The notes under the pieces: generated by a model
Databases searched by the model: none
What the model was told of the DNA's origin: nothing
Seen by the model: only the letters and a program-made list of their open reading frames with translations
Part shown: positions 1 to 9,247 of the stretch, one piece after another
Position numbering within the stretch: position 1 is the first letter of the stretch
How the letters are laid out: every line of letters starts with the position of its first letter
NCBI GenBank assembly: GCA_902363575.1
Contig: CABJAJ010000007.1
Span: forward strand, 1-64,000
Source: Rikenellaceae bacterium
Lineage (GTDB): Bacteria > Bacteroidota > Bacteroidia > Bacteroidales > Rikenellaceae
DNA: 64,000 nucleotides
Direction: 5' to 3'
Translations under genes and position numbers: made by a program

Positions 1-99
1 TATGTAGAAATAAAAGCATTGAGTTGCTTGAGCCGTATGAGGGGAAACTCTCACGTACGGTTCTTAGGGGGGAAAGGGGCAGTAATGTCCCTGACCTAC
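1..99 (+). mobile_element. 3' end of a first group II intron (truncated by window edge)
   Basis: The window opens inside a group II intron. Positions 30-63 form a textbook 34-nt domain V: GAGCCG at 30-35 pairs with CGGTTC at 58-63 around a GAAA loop. Domain VI follows, ending at CCTAC (95-99). The second intron in this window also ends in CCTAC, so 99 is the preferred 3' boundary; the AC at 103-104 is the alternative. Downstream sequence reads straight into traG, so the intron sits inside that gene. Its start, class and any encoded protein lie outside the window. An in-frame ATG at 24 is inside the ribozyme and is not a real start. Confidence 0.85.
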
Positions 100-1797
100 C
101 CGACTTCATCCGCGAGCGTTACCGCCCGGCCACGGGCGAGGGGGACATGAGTTTCCTCTCCCGCAGTTACGAGCGGCATTTCAACGAGCGTCCGTTCCTG
201 ACCCACGCCTGCTTCCTCTACCTGACGAAAACGACGAGGGAGCGTATGCACATGCGTTCAGACTTCTCGACCCTCTGCCGGGGCAACATCATTCCCAAAG
301 AGGTAAATCGGGAATCGGCGACAAAATTCCTGGAGGCGGCGGAACAGTTCGAGCGTATTCTGAACGATTCGGGTTTCCTGACCCTTGTCCGCCTCACGGG
401 GGACGAGATCACGGGTACGGCGGATTGTCCGGGCCTGCTGGAGCGGTACTTTTCCCTCTCGCTCTCGGAGACGACTTCTCTTCAGGACATCGAGCTGGGG
501 GCCGAGGTTCTGCGCGTGGGCAACAAACGGGTGTGCCTGCACACGCTCTCGGACACGGAAGACCTGCCGGGGCGCGTGGGTACGGATACCCGTTACGAGC
601 GTCTTTCCACCGACCGTTCGGACTGCCTGCTCTCGTTCGCGGCCCCCGTGGGGCTTCTGCTTTCCTGCGACCACCTTTACAACCAGTACGTGTTCCTGGA
701 AGACAGCGACGAAAACCTGCGTATGTTCGAGAAACGTGCGCGTAACATGCAGTCCCTTTCCCGCTACTCCCGCGGAAACCAGATAAACAAGGAGTGGATC
801 GACCAGTATCTCAATGAGGCGCACTCGTTCGGTCTTCAATCCGTCCGGGCCCATTTCAACGTGCTGGCCTGGTCGGACGACGTGCAGGAGCTCCGGCATA
901 TCCGCAATGATGTGGGCAGCCAGCTCGCTCTGATGGAGTGCCGCCCGCGCCACAACACCGTGGACGCCGCCACGCTCTACTGGGCGGGTATGCCGGGCAA
1001 CGCGGGGGATTTCCCCGCCGAGGAATCGTTCTACACGTTCATCGAGCCCGCAGTCTGTTTCTTCACGGAGGAAACCAACTATAAATCCTCGTCCAGCCCT
1101 TTCGGCATCAAGCTGTGCGACCGCGTAAGCGGCAGGCCCCTGCACCTGGACATCTCGGACGAACCGATGAAAAAAGGGATCATTACAAACAGGAATAAAT
1201 TCGTGTTAGGCGGCTCGGGGTCAGGCAAGTCATTCTTTATGAATCATTTAGTCCGCCAATACTGGGAGCAGGGCACGCATGTCGTGCTGGTGGATACCGG
1301 TAACAGCTACCAGGGTCTTTGCGAGCTGATCCGGCGTAAGACCAAAGGTGAGGACGGCGTGTATTTTACCTATACCGAGGAACATCCCATCAGTTTCAAT
1401 CCGTTCTACACCGACGACTACTATTTCGACGTGGAGAAGAAGGACAGCATCAAGACGCTGCTGCTGACACTCTGGAAAACCGAGGACGACAAGATCACGA
1501 AGACCGAGAGCGGCGAGCTGGGCAGTGCCGTGAACGCCTATATCGAGCGTATCCGCGCCGACCGGAATATCGTGCCGTGTTTTGACAGTTTCTACGAGTA
1601 CCTGCGGGACGACTACCGCCGCGAGCTGGAGGAGCGGGAGATCCGGGTCAGCCGCGAGGATTTCAACATCGACAACATGCTCATCACCCTGCGGCAGTAT
1701 TATAAGGGCGGACGCTACGACTTCCTTCTGAACTCCCGGGCCAACATCGACCTGCTCTCGAAGCGCTTCGTGGTCTTCGAGGTGGATTCCATCAAGG
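100..1797 (+). CDS. traG: TraG, VirB4-like conjugation ATPase, internal exon
   Basis: This is the central part of TraG, the ATPase that powers the type IV mating apparatus of Bacteroidota conjugative elements, at the inner membrane. The exon reads FIRERYRP, then the family landmarks FLSRSYERHFNERP and FSTLCRGNIIP. The Walker A motif GGSGSGKS lies at about 1209-1232. The exon stops after ATC AAG G at 1797, where GTGCG opens a group II intron. Joining to 4320 restores the reading SIKENKELFPVVT, the expected family sequence. The N-terminal part is upstream of another intron and outside the window. Without splicing, translation stops at 1820 and the product lacks Walker B. Confidence 0.9.
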
Positions 1798-4319
1798 GTG
1801 CGCCCGTCAAGGCTGCGTAAGTAACAATCCCATTAGCAAGGGATTAGGTAAGTGTACATTGAAATGACCTATCATCCGCCTGCTTATCCATTCAACGAAA
1901 GACGATGGGGAGTGTAGCATGCAGGAAAAACCATAAGTCAGTTAGTTACCAAACTGCGACTGAATGGTAGGATGAAAAGACAGATAAAGGATAAAGTCTA
2001 TACTGATTGAATGATAGTCCAAGCGGTATCTGGCTGTACCTGCAACGTAAGGTAGCTATTTGAATTATCCCGAAGAGGGAAATTCATACTCGTTGTATCG
2101 TGATACTCGTCTTCCAGTCTTTGAGGAGGATGTAGCATGTACTTGTCACGACGCATCTGCAATAAGCAGAAAAGGACGAAAGTCATATCCGACAATCTGT
2201 CAAGCGGCAGTTACTACGCAAGCAAACGGGGATTGCCTAAATCGGAACGCCAATAAAATGGCTATAAGGTGCAGACCTTTGAATATCCGACATGGCAACG
2301 GAGCCTCCGTAGTAGTCCGAGCAGGGTAACGCCCTGTACATGGCAAAGGGAGGCAGTTAATTCTTTTAATACAATTAATGAAAAATGTGCGAGACATTAT
2401 GAGAAATTCAGAAAGAGTATTAAACAGTCTGGCAAAGCATAGCCGACAACCAGACTACAAATTTGAGAGGCTTTACCGCCTGCTGTTCAATGAACAGATG
2501 TACTACGTTGCCTACCAGCGTATATACGCAAAGGAAGGCAACATGACCAAAGGTGCGGACAATAAGACCATTGACCGCATGAGTATATCACGCATTGAAA
2601 AACTGATAAGTTCGTTAAAAGACGAGTCATATCAGCCAATACCGTCAAGGAGGGTATATATTCCCAAGAAAAATGGGAAGAAACGCCCTTTGGGAATACC
2701 TGCATTCAATGACAAACTTATGCAAGAGGTAGTCAGAATGATTTTGGAAGCAATTTACGAGGGTAGTTTCGACATGAACTCACATGGGTTCAGACCTAAG
2801 CGCAGCTGCCATACGGCTTTGCGACAAATCCAACGGACATTTAACGGAGCACGCTGGTTTATTGAGGGAGACATCAAAGGTTTCTTTGACAACATTGACC
2901 ACGGTGTAATGATTTCCATTTTGGAAAAACGCATCTCCGATGAACGTTTCCTGAGATTAATCCGCAAGTTCCTGAATGCAGGGTATCTTGAAGATTGGAC
3001 GTATCATAAAACATACAGCGGTACTCCGCAAGGTGGAATTATCAGCCCTATGCTGGCAAACATATACCTTGACCAATTAGACCGCTATGTACGTGAATAT
3101 ATCCAACGTTTTGACAAAGGTAAAGAACGGGCAGACAATCCCGAACGTATCAAATTTGAGTATGGGAAAAGATTGGCAGTGCTGAAACTTGAAAAGGTAA
3201 AGGACAAGGAACAGCGCAAATCCATAGTCAAGGAAATAAAAGCCTATGACAAAGGAAGAGCGGCTATTTCTTGTGGCGTGGACATGGACGAGAATTTCAG
3301 ACGACTGAAATATGTACGTTATGCTGATGATTTTCTCTGTGCTGTGATAGGGACGAAAGCAGAGGCGGAAACTATCAAGCAAGACATCAAAGTGTTCTTG
3401 CAAGAAAAGCTCGCCCTTGAACTTTCGGAAGAGAAAACTCTTATCACGCACGGAAGAAAATCGGCAAAGTTTCTCGGATATGAAATCTATGTCCGAAAAT
3501 CTACACAGACCAAGAGGAACAAGGCTGGCAAACTGACGAGACCTTACAACAATAAGATTTATCTGAAGATGCCCCTTGAAACGGTACGGAAGAAACTGTT
3601 GGACTATGACGCACTGCAAATCAATGTGCACAATGGGAAAGAACAGTATAAATCCAAACACCGTACCTATCTCATTAATAATGATGATTTGGAAATCTTG
3701 GAAAGGTACAATTCGGAAATAAGAGGTTTTTACAACTTTTACTCACTTGCAAATAACTGTCATACACTTCACTCTTTTAAGTACATCATGGAGTATAGCA
3801 TGTACAAGACTTTTGCTGCCAAATACAAAAGTACTGTCGTGAAAATCTGCAAGAAGTATAAGAAAGACAAGGTGTTTACAGTGTACTACAAGAATAATAA
3901 AGGTAAAACCTTGATGCGCCAATTTTATCATGACGGCTTCAAACGCAAGAAACAGGATTATGCGCAATGCTACGACAAAATGCCAACACGCTATCATTGT
4001 TCACCAACAAGCCTTGTAGCTCGCCTAAAGGCTTGCAAATGCGAACTATGCGGCAAGGAAAATGTCAAGTTAGACATGCACCATGTTAGAAAACTCAAAA
4101 ATCTGCAAGGAAAAGAGGATTGGGAAAAACACATGATTGCACGGAAACGCAAGACTATCGCACTTTGTCGAAGTTGCCATAAGAAAGTGGATGGCGGTTG
4201 GATGGACTGACAGAATTAATGGAGAGCCGGATACGCTGAAAGGTGTAAGTCCGGTTCGGGGGCGAGCATTTGAAAACCTACCATAGTAATATGGAAAAGG
4301 CGTTGGGTGCTTAGCCTAC
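1798..4319 (+). mobile_element. Complete group II intron inside traG
   Basis: A self-splicing ribozyme and retroelement of about 2,522 bp. The 5' end is GTGCG (1798-1802) and the 3' end CCTAC (4315-4319), matching the GUGYG...AY rule. Domains I to III fill about 1798-2340, including a conserved catalytic stretch near 2288-2350. Domain IV carries the maturase gene. Domain V is 4224-4257, with GAGCCGG pairing to CCGGTTC, followed by domain VI. The boundaries are supported by protein reading: removing exactly this segment turns the broken TraG into a continuous ATPase. The intron is visibly AT-richer than the surrounding tra genes, which fits recent acquisition. Splicing itself is inferred. Confidence 0.92.
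2378..4210 (+). CDS. Group II intron-encoded reverse transcriptase/maturase with HNH endonuclease
   Basis: A 610-aa multifunctional intron protein that helps its intron fold and splice and copies it into new DNA sites. The N-terminal half is a reverse transcriptase with the catalytic motif YADDF at residues 315-319 and an upstream GTPQGGIISPMLANIYLD block. A maturase (X) domain follows at roughly 400-530. The C-terminus has an HNH nuclease: CELCG and HH near 555-572, then CRSCHKK near 600. All catalytic residues look intact, so the intron is probably mobile. The gene sits in domain IV and ends 13 nt before domain V. The start at 2378 is the first ATG; an ATG at 2399 is also possible. Confidence 0.93.
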   Translation: MKNVRDIMRNSERVLNSLAKHSRQPDYKFERLYRLLFNEQMYYVAYQRIYAKEGNMTKGADNKTIDRMSISRIEKLISSLKDESYQPIPSRRVYIPKKNGKKRPLGIPAFNDKLMQEVVRMILEAIYEGSFDMNSHGFRPKRSCHTALRQIQRTFNGARWFIEGDIKGFFDNIDHGVMISILEKRISDERFLRLIRKFLNAGYLEDWTYHKTYSGTPQGGIISPMLANIYLDQLDRYVREYIQRFDKGKERADNPERIKFEYGKRLAVLKLEKVKDKEQRKSIVKEIKAYDKGRAAISCGVDMDENFRRLKYVRYADDFLCAVIGTKAEAETIKQDIKVFLQEKLALELSEEKTLITHGRKSAKFLGYEIYVRKSTQTKRNKAGKLTRPYNNKIYLKMPLETVRKKLLDYDALQINVHNGKEQYKSKHRTYLINNDDLEILERYNSEIRGFYNFYSLANNCHTLHSFKYIMEYSMYKTFAAKYKSTVVKICKKYKKDKVFTVYYKNNKGKTLMRQFYHDGFKRKKQDYAQCYDKMPTRYHCSPTSLVARLKACKCELCGKENVKLDMHHVRKLKNLQGKEDWEKHMIARKRKTIALCRSCHKKVDGGWMD

Positions 4320-4897
4320 AAAACAAGGAGCTTTTTCCCGTGGTCACCATTATCATCATGGAGGCTTTCATAAACAAGATGAGACGGCTCAAGGGGGTAC
4401 GCAAACAGCTCATCGTCGAGGAGGCCTGGAAGGCGCTCTCTACGGCCAATATGGCTGAATATCTGCGTTATATGTATAAAACCGTCCGCAAATACTACGG
4501 TGAGGCCATCGTTGTGACGCAGGAGGTCGAGGACATCATTTCCAGCCCGGTGGTCAAGGAGGCGATCATCAACAACTCGGACTGCAAGATCCTGCTCGAC
4601 CAGCGCAAATTCATGAACCGTTTCAACGCGATTCAGTCCTTGTTGGGGCTGACCGACAAGGAGAAGGCGCAGATTCTCTCGATCAACCAGTCCAACGACC
4701 CTTCCCGTAAATACAAGGAGGTCTGGATCGGTCTGGGCGGCGTTCAGTCGGCGGTCTATGCCACGGAGGTCAGCGTCCCGGAGTACCTGGCCTACACGAC
4801 CGAGGAAACGGAGAAAGTGGAGGTACAGCGGCTTGCCGGCGAGCTGGGCGGTGATATGGAACTGGCGATCAGGCAGCTCGCCGAGGGCAAACGTTAA
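4320..4897 (+). CDS. traG: TraG, C-terminal exon
   Basis: This is the last exon of the VirB4-like ATPase. It begins with two bases that complete a Glu codon begun at 1797, then reads NKELFPVVTIIIMEAF. The Walker B region LIVEEAWKAL lies at about 4408-4437, followed by the QEVEDI and LLDQRK motifs typical of VirB4 ATPases. The ATG at 4307 lies within the intron and is not a genuine start. The stop at 4897 is 14 nt before the next gene, so the tra operon continues. Because Walker A and Walker B sit on different exons, ATPase function depends on splicing. Confidence 0.92.
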
Positions 4898-4911
4898 AGG
4901 GAGGGCAGGCC

Positions 4912-5226
4912 ATGTATCGCAAGTGTATCGGATCAGACCCCACGGCGGCGCGTTTGGACTTCGCGCTGTACGAGGTGGCGGGCGAGTGGGAAAGCCGCTC
5001 GGGTTCTCCCCGGGTTCGCATCTACCGCAACCCGGGACGCCGGGGCGGCGGTTTTTACGTGGAGGTGTCCTACAAGGATGGGACACGCTTCTCCCGTCCC
5101 GTGAGGAAGTATTGGGGAGGTATCCGTTACTTCGACCTCTACGGGTATGTCGCCCTGGCCTACGATGCGGGGCGCGAGGTGCTCCAGCTCTCCGCCTACG
5201 GGGATTATTACCGGGCGTCGGAATGA
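4912..5226 (+). CDS. DUF3876-like conjugative element protein
   Basis: A 104-aa protein without a signal peptide or membrane segment. It is rich in Tyr, Gly and Arg, with a core that looks like an all-beta fold (FYVEVSYKDG, RYFDLYGYVALAYD). I associate it with the DUF3876 family, small proteins often found between traG and traI in Bacteroidota ICEs; this is recalled from context and not proven. It lies 14 nt after traG and 26 nt before traI in the same direction, so it is almost certainly part of the transfer operon. Its role is unknown. Confidence 0.6.
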   Translation: MYRKCIGSDPTAARLDFALYEVAGEWESRSGSPRVRIYRNPGRRGGGFYVEVSYKDGTRFSRPVRKYWGGIRYFDLYGYVALAYDAGREVLQLSAYGDYYRASE

Positions 5227-5252
5227 CCGCCCAAGTATTCACGAATTAAATA

Positions 5253-5882
5253 ATGAAAAGGATGAAACGATTGATTTTAACGCTGTTCGTGGGGCTTCTT
5301 TGCTTCACGTACCAGGCAAAAGCGCAGTGGACGGTCATCGACCCGTCGAACCTCGTTCAGAACATCAAGAGCGCGGTTCAAAGCTCGACCACGGCGACCA
5401 ACATGGTCAAGTCGCTGCAAGAGAGTATCAAGATTTATAACCAGAGCAAGGCTTACTACGACGCCCTCAAATCGGTGCATAACATCATCAAGGATGCCCG
5501 GAAGGTGAAGCTGACGCTCGAAATGGTCAGCGAGATCACGGAAATCTACACCTCGGGATTCAACCGTATGGTTTCAGACCCGAACTTCACGGTGGACGAG
5601 CTGGCGGCGATCTCGGCGGGTTACGCCCGGTTGCTGGAGGAGGGCGGCGCGCTGGTGGCGGAACTCAAGACGGTCATAACCGGCGGCAACGGCCTCTCGC
5701 TCTCGGACAAGGAGCGGATGGACGTGGTGGATCAGGTTTACACGAAGATGCTGGAGTACCGCAACCTCACGCGCTATTACACGCGCAAGACCATCTCCGT
5801 GTCCTTCATCCGCAGCCGCGAAAAGGGCGACGCGCACCGGGTGCTGGCACTTTACGGGAACCCGAACGACAGATATTGGTAA
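5253..5882 (+). CDS. traI: TraI, DUF4141 conjugation protein
   Basis: A 209-aa exported protein of the Bacteroidota type IV secretion locus, usually called TraI (DUF4141). It starts with a signal peptide, ending near AKAQ at residue 25. The rest is mostly helical with likely coiled-coil stretches (SLQESIKIYNQSKAYYDALKS), resembling VirB5-like periplasmic or pilus-associated proteins in size and position; that analogy is an inference. It should not be confused with the F-plasmid relaxase of the same name. The gene sits between the DUF3876-like gene and traJ, 19 nt before the latter. A second in-frame ATG at 5262 could also serve as the start. Confidence 0.85.
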   Translation: MKRMKRLILTLFVGLLCFTYQAKAQWTVIDPSNLVQNIKSAVQSSTTATNMVKSLQESIKIYNQSKAYYDALKSVHNIIKDARKVKLTLEMVSEITEIYTSGFNRMVSDPNFTVDELAAISAGYARLLEEGGALVAELKTVITGGNGLSLSDKERMDVVDQVYTKMLEYRNLTRYYTRKTISVSFIRSREKGDAHRVLALYGNPNDRYW

Positions 5883-5901
5883 CCTGAAAACGGAGGCAGT
5901 C

Positions 5902-6981
5902 ATGGATTTCGACAATTTACACCAGGTTCTCCGGAACCTGTATCAGGAGATGATGCCGCTATGCGGCGACATGATCGGGGTGGCGAAAGGTATCGCCGGC
6001 CTGGGTGCGCTCTTTTACGTGGCTTACCGGGTATGGAAGGCACTGGCCAATGCGGAGCCTATCGACGTGTTCCCGCTCCTGCGGCCTTTCGCCATCGGCT
6101 TGTGCGTGATGTTCTTTCCCACCGTGGTTCTGGGGACGATCAACGCCGTGATGTCGCCCGTGGTGCAGGGCACGCACGCCATACTGGAGGGGCAGACATT
6201 GGATTTGCAGGCATACCAGCAACAGAAGGACGATTTGGAAGCCGAGGCCCGCAGGCGCGAGGGCAAGGCTTGGTTAGTGGACGACGAGGTGTATGAACAA
6301 CGGCTTGCGGATATGGGTATCACGGACTTGGGCGAGATTATCAGCATGTGGGCCGAACGCACGTGGTACGACATCAAGGCCGGTTTCCGGCAACTTGTCC
6401 GGGACTTTTTCGAGTTGTTGTTCAACGCCGCGGGGCTTACCATCGACACGCTGCGGACATTCTTTTTAGTCGTGCTGTCGATTCTGGGGCCCTTGTCGTT
6501 CGCCCTCTCCATTTACGACGGCTTCCACTCGACGCTCGCGAGCTGGATTTCCCGCTATATCAGCGTGTACCTTTGGCTTCCCATCGCCGACCTGTTCTCC
6601 GCGGTGCTGGCCAAGATCCAGACGTTGATGCTCCAGGCGGACGTCCTGGCCCTGCAAGACCCCAACTACATTCCCGACAGCGGCAGCGGTGTCTATATTA
6701 TCTTTTTGATTATAGGTATCATAGGCTATTTCACGATCCCCACCGTTGCCGAGTGGGTGATCCAGTCGGGCGGAGCCGGCGGGGCTATGGGCGGTATCAA
6801 CAAGGCCGGGGCATTCGCCACGGGTGTCGCGGGCGGTATCGCCGGCAACATGATCGGCCGCACGTTCGGGCGTCGCGGCGGTGGCGGTTCCTCCTCCGGT
6901 AACGGCGGCGGTGGCCCGGCTTCGGGCAGTGCCCCCAACGGGCGCAACCTGGCAACACAAGGTAACAATAATCATTCATAA
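5902..6981 (+). CDS. traJ: TraJ, polytopic inner-membrane conjugation protein
   Basis: A 359-aa membrane protein, the VirB6/TrbL-like channel component of the mating apparatus. Hydrophobic segments are visible near residues 25-45 and 55-80, again around 175-205 and 215-240, and at 255-285 (YIIFLIIGIIGYFTIPTVAEW). A charged loop lies between the second and third. The C-terminus from about 300 is Gly-, Ser- and Asn-rich (GRRGGGGSSSGNGGGG) and probably disordered. The length and layout match TraJ of CTnDOT-type elements. The gene lies between traI and traK, 11 nt before traK. Confidence 0.9.
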   Translation: MDFDNLHQVLRNLYQEMMPLCGDMIGVAKGIAGLGALFYVAYRVWKALANAEPIDVFPLLRPFAIGLCVMFFPTVVLGTINAVMSPVVQGTHAILEGQTLDLQAYQQQKDDLEAEARRREGKAWLVDDEVYEQRLADMGITDLGEIISMWAERTWYDIKAGFRQLVRDFFELLFNAAGLTIDTLRTFFLVVLSILGPLSFALSIYDGFHSTLASWISRYISVYLWLPIADLFSAVLAKIQTLMLQADVLALQDPNYIPDSGSGVYIIFLIIGIIGYFTIPTVAEWVIQSGGAGGAMGGINKAGAFATGVAGGIAGNMIGRTFGRRGGGGSSSGNGGGGPASGSAPNGRNLATQGNNNHS

Positions 6982-6992
6982 CAATTTGGACA

Positions 6993-7616
6993 ATGGAATT
7001 CAAGTCATTAAAAAACATCGAAACAAGTTTCAGGCAGATTCGGCTTTTCGGTATCGTGTTCCTCTGCCTGTGCGCGCTGGTATCCGTGTTCAGCGTGGTC
7101 GCGAGCTTCCGTTTCGCCGAAAAGCAGCGCGAGAAGATCTACGTCCTGGACGGGGGCAAGTCGCTGATGCTGGCGCTCTCGCAGGATTTGAGCCAGAACC
7201 GCCCCGTGGAGGCGCGCGAACATATCCGGCGTTTTCACGAGTTGTTCTTCACCCTCTCGCCCGACCGTGCGGCCATCGAGAGCAACATCAACCGCGCGCT
7301 GTTCCTGGTCGATAAGAGCGCCTTCGCCTATTACCAGGACATGCAGGAGAAAGGTTACTACAACCGTGTGGTGTCGGGGAACATCAGCCAGCGTATCGAG
7401 GTGGACTCCGTGGTGTGCGACTTCAACGCCTATCCCTACCGGGCCATGACCTATGCCCGGCAAATGATTGTCCGCGAGAGCAACATCACCGAGCGTTCGC
7501 TGGTCACGCGCTGCGAGCTGATCAACTCGGGGCGTTCGGACAATAACCCGCAGGGTTTCATCATGGAGAAATTCGAGATTCTGGAGAACCGCGATTTACG
7601 TACATTAAAAAGATAA
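6993..7616 (+). CDS. traK: TraK, VirB8-like conjugation protein
   Basis: A 207-aa bitopic inner-membrane protein. One transmembrane helix lies at about residues 19-42 (LFGIVFLCLCALVSVFSVVA), followed by a periplasmic domain of about 160 residues. This VirB8-like layout and the family sequence (FHELFFTLSPD, RSDNNPQGFIMEKFEI) identify TraK of Bacteroidota ICEs, a structural piece of the mating channel. The start follows an A- and T-rich leader. Only 4 nt separate it from traL, so translation is probably coupled. Confidence 0.92.
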   Translation: MEFKSLKNIETSFRQIRLFGIVFLCLCALVSVFSVVASFRFAEKQREKIYVLDGGKSLMLALSQDLSQNRPVEAREHIRRFHELFFTLSPDRAAIESNINRALFLVDKSAFAYYQDMQEKGYYNRVVSGNISQRIEVDSVVCDFNAYPYRAMTYARQMIVRESNITERSLVTRCELINSGRSDNNPQGFIMEKFEILENRDLRTLKR

Positions 7617-7620
7617 GGCT

Positions 7621-7920
7621 ATGGCAAAGAAGAGAATAAAGGCTTTCGGGGAGTGGGTCGAAGACCACCTGCGCCGCGCTTGCGGGGCGCTCTCGCCCGA
7701 TAAGCGGATTATCGTGATCCTCACGCTGCTCTTGTTCTTTTCCGTCTTGTCGCTCTACTTTACCGTGTCTTCCATCTACCGCTTCGGCAAGGGAGCCGGG
7801 GAACGGATGCAGATACGGCATATCGAGCGGCTGGAACTGGAATTAAGACAACGGCAGGAGGCCGACAGTGTAAAACATCTAAAAGATTTCAATTATGACG
7901 ACGAACGAAAAACAGAATAA
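7621..7920 (+). CDS. traL: TraL, DUF3989 small membrane protein
   Basis: A 99-aa protein with one strong transmembrane helix at about residues 37-62 (RIIVILTLLLFFSVLSLYF) and a charged C-terminal tail. Size, position between traK and traM, and sequence agree with TraL (DUF3989) of Bacteroidota conjugative elements. Its exact job in the mating apparatus is not known. The last 26 nt overlap the start of traM, a sign of tight translational coupling. Confidence 0.85.
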   Translation: MAKKRIKAFGEWVEDHLRRACGALSPDKRIIVILTLLLFFSVLSLYFTVSSIYRFGKGAGERMQIRHIERLELELRQRQEADSVKHLKDFNYDDERKTE

Positions 7921-9175
7921 ACAGCCGGAGGCGGGGAAAAAGGAACTCACGCCCCGGCAGATACAGATGCGGAAGAAGATGGTGGTCTTCCCGCTCTTTT
8001 TCCTGGCCTTTGCCGGGTGCATGTGGCTGATCTTCTCCCCCGGCGAAAAAGAACGGGAGGAGCCTTCGGCGGGTTTCAACACGGAGCTGCCGACCCCGGA
8101 ATCGGAGGGTATCCTCTCGGACAAGCGTGATGCCTACGTGCAGGAGGAGATGCGGCGCAGGGAGCGGGAAAAGATGCGCTCCTTGCAGGATTTCGCGTTC
8201 GGGATGGAGGACGAGGAGGAAGAGCCCGTCATGCCCGCTGCCGTGCCGGATAAGTCTTCCGGCCCTGCCGGCGGTTCGTCGGGAGCTTTCCGGACTTCCC
8301 GTGCCGCCTATGCCGACATCAACCGCCAGTTAGGCAGTTTCTACGAGGAGACCGCCGGTGAAACGGGGGAAGAGCGCGAGATGCAGGCCCGCATCGAGGA
8401 ACTGGAACGCCGCCTGGAAGAACAGCAGGCGCAGAAAACGGCCCAGGAGGAGCAGGTGGCGCTGCTGGAGAAGTCCTACGAGATCGCCGCCCGCTATATG
8501 AATGGCGGTCAGGCCCCTGAAGCCCCGCGTCAGAAGACCTCCGTTTCCGGCAAGGCTTCCGTGCAGCCCGTGCGCCAGGTGCGCCGTAACATCGTGTCGC
8601 TGCTCGCCGCCCCGCTGCCCGATTCGGTCTTCGCCCGTGAGTTCGTCAAGCCCCGGAACTGGGGTTTCAACACGGTGGGGAGCGACCTTCGCGAGCCCGA
8701 GCGTAACAGTATCCGTGCCGCCGTGCAGCAAACCGTGACGCTCACCGATGGCGGGGAGGTTACTTTCCGGCTGCTGGAACCGATGATGGCGGGAGATCTG
8801 CTCATCCCCTCGGGTACGCCCGTAACGGGGGCGGCGAGGATCAACGGCGAACGGCTGACGGTCAAGGTCAGCGCTGTCCAGCACGGCGGGGCGGTCGTTC
8901 CGGTCGATCTGTCGGTCTATGACACGAACGGCAACGAGGGTATTCCCGTGCCGGGGTCGGAAGAACTCAATGCCGTGAAGGAGATCGCCGCCAATATGGG
9001 CGCGGGCATGGGCAGCAGTATCACGATCACGGACGATGCCGGTTCGCAACTGCTCTCCGACCTGGGGCGCAGCGCCATCCAGGGCGTGTCGCAATACGTG
9101 AGCAAGAAGATGCGCTCGGTCAAGGTCACGCTCAAGGCCGGTTACAGCGTCCTGCTGCTCCCGCCCCTTCAATAA
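7895..9175 (+). CDS. traM: TraM, VirB10-like conjugation scaffold protein
   Basis: A 426-aa protein expected to span the envelope, like VirB10/TrbI. It has a cytoplasmic N-terminus, a transmembrane helix at about residues 30-50 (MVVFPLFFLAFAGCMWLIF), and a disordered and coiled-coil linker to about 210 (IEELERRLEEQQAQKTAQEE). A C-terminal beta-rich domain begins near 260; LLAPLPDSVFAREF and TLTDGGEVTFRLLEPM are family landmarks. The length is normal for TraM. The gene starts inside the 3' end of traL and ends 72 nt before traN. Confidence 0.9.
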   Translation: MTTNEKQNKQPEAGKKELTPRQIQMRKKMVVFPLFFLAFAGCMWLIFSPGEKEREEPSAGFNTELPTPESEGILSDKRDAYVQEEMRRREREKMRSLQDFAFGMEDEEEEPVMPAAVPDKSSGPAGGSSGAFRTSRAAYADINRQLGSFYEETAGETGEEREMQARIEELERRLEEQQAQKTAQEEQVALLEKSYEIAARYMNGGQAPEAPRQKTSVSGKASVQPVRQVRRNIVSLLAAPLPDSVFAREFVKPRNWGFNTVGSDLREPERNSIRAAVQQTVTLTDGGEVTFRLLEPMMAGDLLIPSGTPVTGAARINGERLTVKVSAVQHGGAVVPVDLSVYDTNGNEGIPVPGSEELNAVKEIAANMGAGMGSSITITDDAGSQLLSDLGRSAIQGVSQYVSKKMRSVKVTLKAGYSVLLLPPLQ

Positions 9176-9247
9176 GGGTACAAACGACGTACTTCCGTAC
9201 ACCACTGAAAAAATCCATTTTTATCAACAATCAAAAAATTATCGAGT

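Noticed and set aside
24..99. ATG at 24 as the start of the traG reading frame
   Set aside because: It lies inside domain V and VI of a group II intron; the real exon begins at about 100.
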